This document shows positions 1-5,322 of a DNA stretch of 6,428 bases, one piece after another. The number at the start of each line of letters is the position of its first letter. The first letter of the stretch is position 1. This stretch comes from an uncultured Bacteroidales bacterium (GTDB lineage: Bacteria; Bacteroidota; Bacteroidia; Bacteroidales; P3), in assembly GCA_947177315.1 (NCBI GenBank), contig CAMWTX010000089.1, forward strand, positions 1 through 6,428, given 5' to 3'. The translations under genes and the position numbers were made by a program. The notes beneath the pieces were generated by a model. It did no database searches and had not been told where the DNA came from. It saw only the letters and a list, made by a program, of their open reading frames with translations.

Positions 1-626
1 GCTATATCGGAACAGACTACCAATATCAGTTCAGCAAGAATCAGAAAGACTGGAGCACGCCCGTCACGATTTCTTCGGCGGCGGTGAATCTGGAGGGATT
101 GACGCCCACCACGGTCTATTACGTGCGTCTGCGCACGATGTGTTCTCAAACGGAGGTGAGTGCATGGTGCGCCCCACTCCGCTTCTCCACCAAGGCCGCC
201 GACAATCCCGACGACCCGGATAATCCCGACAATCCGGACAATCCTGATAATCCTGATAATCCGGACAATCCTGATAATCCGGACAATCCTGATAATCCCG
301 ATAACCCGGATAACCCCGATAATCCCGATAACCCGGACAACCCCGATAATCCCGACAACCCCGACAACCCGGATAATCCGGATACGGGCAACGAAGATGC
401 GCTTATGGCGGGTGTGAAGATATACCCCAACCCCTCGCACGGAGAATTTTATATAGAGTTGGTTGAAAGCACGTTGGTGGATATATACAACGCCGCCGGC
501 CTGCGTGTCCTCACTGAAACGATGACCGCCGGCAAACACACGATGGGTTTGCGCGCCAGCGGCATCTACTTCGTGCGCCTCTCCACCTCCACCGCCACGG
601 TCTGCCAACGGATTGTGGTATTGTAG
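1..626 (+). CDS. C-terminal part of a T9SS-secreted surface protein (FN3-like domain, DNP repeat linker, type A sorting domain)
   Basis: The frame is open from the window edge (first full codon at 3), so this is the last 207 residues of a longer protein. Numbered from that codon, residues 1-64 look like the end of a fibronectin type III domain (motifs NLEGLTPTTVYYVRLRT and APLRFSTK). Residues 67-127 are a D-N-P repeat linker. Residues 138-207 form a C-terminal domain with the IYPNPS opening and the GIYFVRLS...RIVVL ending typical of the type IX secretion system type A sorting domain (TIGR04183 family). In that family the domain directs export across the outer membrane, and it is usually cleaved and the protein anchored or released. 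The upstream functional domains lie outside the window, so enzyme, adhesin or other role cannot be told. A GTG at 84 is only an internal codon, not the start. An intrinsic terminator follows 17 bases after the TAG stop, so this gene ends its transcript. Confidence 0.9.
   Translation, partial: YIGTDYQYQFSKNQKDWSTPVTISSAAVNLEGLTPTTVYYVRLRTMCSQTEVSAWCAPLRFSTKAADNPDDPDNPDNPDNPDNPDNPDNPDNPDNPDNPDNPDNPDNPDNPDNPDNPDNPDNPDNPDTGNEDALMAGVKIYPNPSHGEFYIELVESTLVDIYNAAGLRVLTETMTAGKHTMGLRASGIYFVRLSTSTATVCQRIVVL
201..383 (+). repeat. In-frame 9-bp tandem repeat encoding (Asp-Asn-Pro)n
   Basis: Twenty consecutive 9-base units encode D-N-P (the second unit is D-D-P), followed by one more Asp codon. Units differ at third codon positions (GAC/GAT, AAT/AAC, CCC/CCG/CCT), so the peptide is far more uniform than the DNA. 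It separates the FN3-like domain from the sorting domain and probably acts as an extended, acidic, proline-rich linker. Such tracts can change length by slippage or unequal recombination. Whether this one varies between strains cannot be seen here. Confidence 0.95.
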
Positions 627-643
627 CGCCGACCTGTTCCAAG

Positions 644-683
644 AAAACGAGGGGCAACTCTTTTGAGTTGCCCCTCGTTTTTT
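644..683 (+). terminator. Rho-independent terminator after the surface-protein gene
   Basis: A perfect 17-bp inverted repeat (644-660 with 665-681) encloses a TTTT loop. Its core is GAGGGGCAACTC paired with GAGTTGCCCCTC. The downstream arm runs into six T residues (678-683). The upstream arm begins with AAAA, so the structure could also terminate transcription arriving on the opposite strand. It lies 17 bases after the stop of the upstream gene and isolates it from the glycogen cluster. Confidence 0.93.
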
Positions 684-745
684 AAGGCGACCGAGTTGTC
701 TGTGAAGTACGTGACCGAACTGCCCGAGGGCTGCAACGAAGCAGA

Positions 746-778
746 TTGCCCCCCGAATCGTTTTTTTCCGTATATTTG
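746..778 (+). promoter_or_regulatory. Probable Bacteroidetes-type promoter for the glycogen cluster
   Basis: TATATTTG at 771-778 matches the Bacteroidetes -7 consensus TAnnTTTG exactly. A TTG at 746-748, 22 bases upstream, is a reasonable though weak -33 element. The site lies between the terminator and the debranching enzyme gene. If transcription starts a few bases after the -7 box, the leader before the GTG at 802 would be under about 20 bases. No further operator or riboswitch-like structure is visible in 684-801. Confidence 0.65.
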
Positions 779-801
779 TTAGTTTAAATAACCAGTTTAT
801 T

Positions 802-2748
802 GTGTTCAGATTAGACAAAAACAGCCTTTCCAACCTGGAAATGTCGCTGCAGAAAGAATTTATCTGCGTGTCGGAAAACGGGAGCTATGCCTCCACGACG
901 GTTGCAGGCTGCAACTGCCGCAAATACCACGGATTGTTCGTTTGTCCGCAACCGGAATTGGGGCAGGACAATTTTGTGTTGCTCTCCTGTGTGGAAGAAA
1001 CCTTGCAGCAACAGGGGCGGGCGTTCCATCTGGGGGTAAAGAAATATGCCGGGGATGTGTTCTCGCCCAAAGGGCACAAATACGTGGAGAGATTCGAATA
1101 CAAGACGCATCCTGTCTGGACTTACCATATAGGCGGAGCGGTGCTGCGCAAGGAACTGCTGATGCACCCGACCAAGAACCGCCTTCTGTTCAAATATACG
1201 CTGGAAGAGGCGCATACGGAAACCTTTATGGAGCTGCGCCCCTTTATGGCGTTCCGCAACGCGCATGAACTCACTTTTGCCAACGATGCCGCCTGTACCC
1301 AGGCGCAGCACGTGCCCGGCGGCATCAAATGCAGGCTTTACGACGGTTTTTCGGATCTATACCTGCAATTCTCCGGAGAATACGGTTTTTCGGCATCCCC
1401 CGATTGGTACCGGAATGTAAAATACAGCGAAGAAGAGCAAAGAGGCTATTCCTGCCACGAAGATCTGTTTACGCCGGGGCTTTTTCGCCTGCGGCTGGAA
1501 GTGCAGAAACCGGTATATGTAAGTGTGGGCACCTCTCCCCTGCCCGACATGGCCAAAGCCGCCGCATTGTTTGAAGATGCGGTAAAAAGGCTGGTGATGC
1601 ACGAAGGCATGGATAGCAGCCTGAAGGCCGCCGCCCGCAGTTTCTTAGTTAAGAAAGAAGACCGGCAGCAGATTACGGCAGGCTATCCGTGGTTCGGCTC
1701 CTGGGGGCGCGACACTTTCATCGCCTTGCCGGGGCTTACGCTCTGCACCGGCCAATCCAAAACGGCGGCGGAAGTGCTCCGCAGCATGGTGAAAGACCTC
1801 TCCGGAGGGCTGTTCCCCAATATCGGCTATGGCGGAGAAGCCGCCTACAACTCGGTGGATGCGCCGCTGTGGTTCGTTTGGGCGGTGCAGCAATATGCCA
1901 CGCACACGCGCCGCACGCTTCAGACCTGGACCGAGTTCGGCGATGCAGTAAAGCAGGTAATCGACAGCTACGCCAAGGGTTGCGGTTTCGGCATCGGCAT
2001 GACGCCCGAGGGTTTGATTTACGCCGGGAAACCGGGTTGCGCCCTTACTTGGATGGATGCCGTGGTGGACGGGCATCCCGTTACGCCGCGTTCCGGCATG
2101 CCGGTGGAAATAAATGCTTTGTGGTACAACGCGGTGATGTTTGCCTTAGACTGCGAAAAGAAATGTTCTTCTTCCAAACGCCCGGCTTTCGTTACCCGTT
2201 GGAAGCCCGTAATGGATAAGTTTCCCGAAACCTTCAAGGCGCGTTTTTGGAGCAAGGAAAAAGGCTATCTGGCCGACTGCATCGACCACGACACCCCCGA
2301 CTGGAGCATACGGCCCAACCAGATTTTGGCCGTATCGCTGCCCTACTCGCCCGTAAGCGAAAAAGTGGGGCAACTGGTGGTGGAAAAGGTAAAATCATGC
2401 CTGCTCACGCCGCGCGGCCTGCGCACGCTCGCACCTTCCGACCCTCGCTATAAAGCCGTCTATCAGGGTTCACAGGAAGAACGCGACCGCGCTTACCATC
2501 AGGGAACGGCCTGGGTGTGGCTTATCGGGCATTTCGCACAGGCTTACCTGCGGGTTTACGGCAAAGACGGCAAAGCGTTCGTCGAAAAGATTTACCGCGA
2601 TTTCGAACCTGCCCTGTGGGAAGCCGGCATCGGTTCCATCTCCGAAATCTATGATGCCGATCCTCCCTACGCGCCCAAAGGGGCTTTCAGCCAGGCCTGG
2701 AGCGTGGCGGAACTGCTTCGGATTCACAAAATGTTAGAAACCAAATAG
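802..2748 (+). CDS. Glycogen debranching enzyme, amylo-alpha-1,6-glucosidase (GH133 type)
   Basis: This 648-residue protein has the two-part layout of bacterial/archaeal GDE proteins: an N-terminal beta-rich domain (about 10-235, with CNCRKYHGLFV and FSPKGHKYVERF) and a C-terminal (alpha/alpha)6 glucosidase domain (about 265-645). Family hallmarks are WFGSWGRDTFIALPGL (Asp304), YNSVDAPLWF (Asp353), MDAVVDGHPVTPRSGMPVEI, YHQGTAWVW and GSISEIYDADPP (Glu615), followed by FSQAWSVAELLR. By analogy with eukaryotic debranching enzyme, Asp353 and Glu615 are the best candidates for the catalytic acid/base pair. The enzyme would hydrolyse alpha-1,6-linked glucose at glycogen branch points. No signal peptide is seen, so it should be cytoplasmic. 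GTG at 802 is chosen because FRLDKNSLSNLE aligns with the usual N-terminus of Bacteroidetes homologues as I remember them; starting at the ATG at 841 would remove it. No Shine-Dalgarno is evident, as is common in this phylum. Length and motifs look intact. The next gene starts 7 bases after the stop. Confidence 0.93.
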   Translation: MFRLDKNSLSNLEMSLQKEFICVSENGSYASTTVAGCNCRKYHGLFVCPQPELGQDNFVLLSCVEETLQQQGRAFHLGVKKYAGDVFSPKGHKYVERFEYKTHPVWTYHIGGAVLRKELLMHPTKNRLLFKYTLEEAHTETFMELRPFMAFRNAHELTFANDAACTQAQHVPGGIKCRLYDGFSDLYLQFSGEYGFSASPDWYRNVKYSEEEQRGYSCHEDLFTPGLFRLRLEVQKPVYVSVGTSPLPDMAKAAALFEDAVKRLVMHEGMDSSLKAAARSFLVKKEDRQQITAGYPWFGSWGRDTFIALPGLTLCTGQSKTAAEVLRSMVKDLSGGLFPNIGYGGEAAYNSVDAPLWFVWAVQQYATHTRRTLQTWTEFGDAVKQVIDSYAKGCGFGIGMTPEGLIYAGKPGCALTWMDAVVDGHPVTPRSGMPVEINALWYNAVMFALDCEKKCSSSKRPAFVTRWKPVMDKFPETFKARFWSKEKGYLADCIDHDTPDWSIRPNQILAVSLPYSPVSEKVGQLVVEKVKSCLLTPRGLRTLAPSDPRYKAVYQGSQEERDRAYHQGTAWVWLIGHFAQAYLRVYGKDGKAFVEKIYRDFEPALWEAGIGSISEIYDADPPYAPKGAFSQAWSVAELLRIHKMLETK

Positions 2749-2755
2749 CACGGCT

Positions 2756-4117
2756 ATGAAAGTATTGATGTTCGGTTGGGAATTTCCGCCCCATATCAGC
2801 GGCGGTCTGGGCACGGCGTGCTACGGTATGTGCAAGGGTTTGCTCGCGCAAGGGGTGGAAGTGGTCTTTGTGGCCCCCAAGATGCACGGCGACGAAGACG
2901 CTTCGGTGGCGCGGCTGGTAAACGCCTCGGAAGTGGAGATAAACTTGTGCAACCCCATCTACCGCGAACTGTTTCACAACCTTACCTATATCGAGGTAGG
3001 CGCGGCCCTGGTTCCCTATTCGGGCTTCGGACAATATCTCGACCTGGAGAAGGTAAAGGAGGGCAAGTCGGTGTTCGACGCAGCGGCTTACACACATCAG
3101 AAATTCAACTTTTCGGGCGAATACCGCGCCAACCTGATGGAAGAAGTAGATCGTTACGCGATGGTGGCGGTCAAGGTGGCCCAACAGCATACATTCGATG
3201 TGATCCATGCCCACGACTGGCTTACCTACCGCGCCGGCATCGCCGCCAAGAAAGCCACGGGCAAACCTTTGGTGATACATGTGCACGCCACCGAGTTCGA
3301 CCGCAGCGGCAAGAACGTGAACAGCGTGGTTTTCGGCATCGAACGCGAAGGGATGCTGGCCGCCGACCACATCATTACGGTGAGCAACTACACGCGCGAC
3401 ATTGTGATTAACCGTTACGGCATCGACCCCGGAAAGATTACCACGGTATATAACGCCGTGGAACCCAAAGACAGCGAACCGGAGGTGCAGACCGGCGCGC
3501 AGAAAGCCGCCAAAAAGAAACTGATAGCCGTCAACAAGCGCGACCGGCAGCCCGAACAGGCAGAACAACCCGAAAAACCCAAACGCAAGATCGTTACTTT
3601 TTTGGGGCGTGTAACCTATCAGAAAGGCCCGGAATATTTTGTGGAAGCGGCGCGGCTGGTAATGGAGAAAGACCCCGATGTGGAGTTTGTGATGGCGGGG
3701 TCGGGCGATATGCTGCACGCCATCGTGCGCCGGGTGGCCGCGCTCGGACTGGGCAACCGCTTTCATTTTACGGGATTCCTGCGCGGGGCGGACGTTGACC
3801 GCATGTACGGCATGAGCAGCGTTTACGTGATGCCCTCTGTTTCCGAACCTTTCGGCATCTCGCCGCTGGAAGCCATGCGTTCCAACGTGCCGGTGGTGAT
3901 TTCAAAGCAGTCGGGCGTGGCCGAAATACTGAACCATGCCCTGAAAGTGGATTTCTGGGATGTGGATGCCATGGCGGATGCCATTTACGCACTGCTGCAC
4001 TACCCTGCCCTTTCGCAGATATTCGCCCAGATGGGGGGCGAGGACGCCAAGGCGCTCAAATGGAGCTCGGCCGCCGAAAAGATAAAGTGGGTTTACCAAA
4101 GGGTCTGCCCTTTCTAA
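2756..4117 (+). CDS. Glycogen-synthase-like glycosyltransferase (GT-B fold, GT4/GT5 type)
   Basis: This 453-residue protein has two Rossmann-like domains. The N-terminal domain opens with MKVLMFGWEFPPHISGGLG, where Gly16-Gly17-Leu18-Gly19 is the counterpart of the glycogen/starch synthase KxGGL nucleotide-sugar loop. It also has FDVIHAHDWLTYRAG (about 147-161) and VIHVHATEFDRSG (173-185). The C-terminal domain has FLGRVTYQKGPEYF (Arg285, Lys290 likely phosphate contacts) and SEPFGISPLEAM, giving the EX7E motif Glu364/Glu372 of retaining GT-B enzymes. The likely reaction is transfer of glucose from ADP- or UDP-glucose to a growing alpha-1,4-glucan; donor choice cannot be read from sequence. 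Residues 236-278 form a Lys/Glu/Gln/Pro-rich linker between the domains. Lying 7 bases after a debranching enzyme and 18 bases before a GH57-like gene strongly favours glycogen over cell-surface polysaccharide synthesis. Many automatic annotations would say only 'glycosyltransferase family 1/4'. ATG at 2756 is directly followed by the expected first strand. Confidence 0.87.
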   Translation: MKVLMFGWEFPPHISGGLGTACYGMCKGLLAQGVEVVFVAPKMHGDEDASVARLVNASEVEINLCNPIYRELFHNLTYIEVGAALVPYSGFGQYLDLEKVKEGKSVFDAAAYTHQKFNFSGEYRANLMEEVDRYAMVAVKVAQQHTFDVIHAHDWLTYRAGIAAKKATGKPLVIHVHATEFDRSGKNVNSVVFGIEREGMLAADHIITVSNYTRDIVINRYGIDPGKITTVYNAVEPKDSEPEVQTGAQKAAKKKLIAVNKRDRQPEQAEQPEKPKRKIVTFLGRVTYQKGPEYFVEAARLVMEKDPDVEFVMAGSGDMLHAIVRRVAALGLGNRFHFTGFLRGADVDRMYGMSSVYVMPSVSEPFGISPLEAMRSNVPVVISKQSGVAEILNHALKVDFWDVDAMADAIYALLHYPALSQIFAQMGGEDAKALKWSSAAEKIKWVYQRVCPF

Positions 4118-4125
4118 CCGAAAAC

Positions 4126-4131
4126 AAAGGA
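4126..4131 (+). promoter_or_regulatory. Possible Shine-Dalgarno (AAAGGA) before the GH57-like gene
   Basis: AAAGGA ends 4 bases before the ATG at 4136 in an A-rich 18-base gap. The spacing is short, and Bacteroidetes often start translation without this motif, so it may be chance. It is the only clear purine-rich SD-like site in front of any start in this window. Confidence 0.3.
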
Positions 4132-4135
4132 TACC

Positions 4136-5311
4136 ATGAATCATACATTCAGCCTTATTTTTAAAGTCCACCAATTGTTTTACCTGCGCCCGTACCGTTT
4201 TTTCGATATCGGGCAACGGCACAACTATTACGATGACTACCGCAACAAATATATCCTCAAACGTTTTTCGGAAAGGTCGTATTACAAGGCCAACCGCCTC
4301 ATGCACGAGCTGTGCGACCGCTACGGCGACAAGTTCAGGATTTCTTTCGTATTCAGCGGCACGGCGGTGGATCAGATGCAGTGGTACGCGCCCGAATTGC
4401 TGGAGGATTTCAAGCAGTTGCTCACCCGTGCGAATGTGGAGATTCTATCCGGCGACGACAGTTGCAGCGCCTTGGCGGTATTGGACAAGAACCTTTGGAA
4501 AGCCCAGGTGGAACGCCACCGCCAGCGTATGAAGGAGGTGTTCGGCAAATGCAGCGACGTATTGGCGGGCACGGAACTGCTCTACGATGATCCTATCGGC
4601 AAAATCGCCGCCGAAATGGGCTACAAGGGCATCCTTGCCGAAGGCGCCAAGACCGTTTTGGGTTGGAAAAGCCCGCACATGCTCTACAAGCATCCCGAAT
4701 GCGACCTGAACCTTATCCTGCGCGACGGGGAACTGAGCGAGAACATCAGCGTGCGTTTTGCCGACCATCCCCTTACGGCATCGCAGTTTGCCCACGATGC
4801 CGCCCAAGACAGGGATTCCCTGCCGGAGGGAAGCCATGTTAATTTCTATTGCAACTACGCCACCTTGGGCGAATACCAAGAGGAAGAAAAGGGCATCTTT
4901 GAATTCTTCCGGCATCTGCCGCAGGAAATCATCAACCGGGGTTTCTCCTTTGTTTCCTTGTCTGACCTCTGCCAATTGCAGACCGAAAAACCGGCTTTGC
5001 ACGTGCCGTTCACCACTTCGGCCATGGATGAGGAAAAAGACCTTACCGCCCTTTACGCCAACGAACTGCAACGCGACGTGATCGCCAACTGGAAAAAGGT
5101 ATGCCCCTCGATGCGTTCCTGCCCCGTGGAAGAACTGCAGAAGGATTTCCGCTTCCTCACCAGCGTGGAACACCTGGCGTTCATGTCCACCAAATACTTT
5201 ACCGAAAAGCCGTCGATCCGGTATCTGAATCCTTACGATTCGCCTTACGACGCCTATATCGACTACATGAACATCTGGTCTGACTTCACGCAGCGTTTAC
5301 AAGGACTTTAA
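4136..5311 (+). CDS. GH57 alpha-amylase-like protein, probably catalytically impaired
   Basis: The 391-residue protein follows the GH57 alpha-amylase-like layout. VHQ (His12, Gln13) and YRFFDIG are the N-terminal conserved region. VEILSGDDSCSAL (101-113) lies where the second conserved region sits. ILAEGAKTVLGWKSPH contains Glu169 at the position of the catalytic nucleophile. NFYCNYATLGEYQ (236-248) aligns with the family motif FMDYETFGEHQ. FMSTKYF and YDSPYDAYIDYMNIWSDF form the typical C-terminus. Intact members act inside the cell on alpha-1,4-glucans. Here the acid/base Asp is Asn240 and the Glu two positions on is Ala242, so ordinary hydrolysis is doubtful. The second conserved region and the segment around Gly145 (AGTELLYDD) are also altered. 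GH57 alpha-amylase-like homologues lacking one or both catalytic residues are known as a class. The frame is clean and codon use resembles its neighbours, so it is not an obvious pseudogene. A role in binding glucan or partnering its neighbours is inference. No signal peptide is seen. Confidence 0.85.
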   Translation: MNHTFSLIFKVHQLFYLRPYRFFDIGQRHNYYDDYRNKYILKRFSERSYYKANRLMHELCDRYGDKFRISFVFSGTAVDQMQWYAPELLEDFKQLLTRANVEILSGDDSCSALAVLDKNLWKAQVERHRQRMKEVFGKCSDVLAGTELLYDDPIGKIAAEMGYKGILAEGAKTVLGWKSPHMLYKHPECDLNLILRDGELSENISVRFADHPLTASQFAHDAAQDRDSLPEGSHVNFYCNYATLGEYQEEEKGIFEFFRHLPQEIINRGFSFVSLSDLCQLQTEKPALHVPFTTSAMDEEKDLTALYANELQRDVIANWKKVCPSMRSCPVEELQKDFRFLTSVEHLAFMSTKYFTEKPSIRYLNPYDSPYDAYIDYMNIWSDFTQRLQGL

Positions 5312-5322
5312 CAGATTCATCC

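Noticed and set aside
146..430. Minus-strand frame encoding a long Ser-Gly-Leu repeat
   Set aside because: It is the reverse complement of the DNP repeat; the 9-bp period keeps all frames free of stops. The + strand has an FN3 domain and a sorting domain flanking it.
731..744. Short inverted repeat CTGC-AACGAA-GCAG upstream of the promoter
   Set aside because: Only four base pairs with a six-base loop; too weak to call an operator or structured RNA.
702..782. Small GTG-started frame of 26 codons with three Cys codons between terminator and debranching gene
   Set aside because: It overlaps the promoter -7 box, has no ribosome binding signal and matches no family I recognise; the length is expected by chance.
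2687..3766. 359-codon minus-strand open frame opposite the glycosyltransferase
   Set aside because: Its product is rich in His, Arg and Phe with no recognisable motif, as expected of the antisense shadow of a GC-rich gene; the + strand has full GT-B motifs.
4445..5173. 242-codon minus-strand open frame opposite the GH57-like gene
   Set aside because: No motif, and it overlaps a + strand gene with family signatures along its whole length.
4136..5311. Possibility that the GH57-like gene is a decaying pseudogene
   Set aside because: There is no frameshift or stop, length is normal, N- and C-terminal family motifs are well kept, and codon use resembles the neighbours. Changes cluster in active-site motifs.
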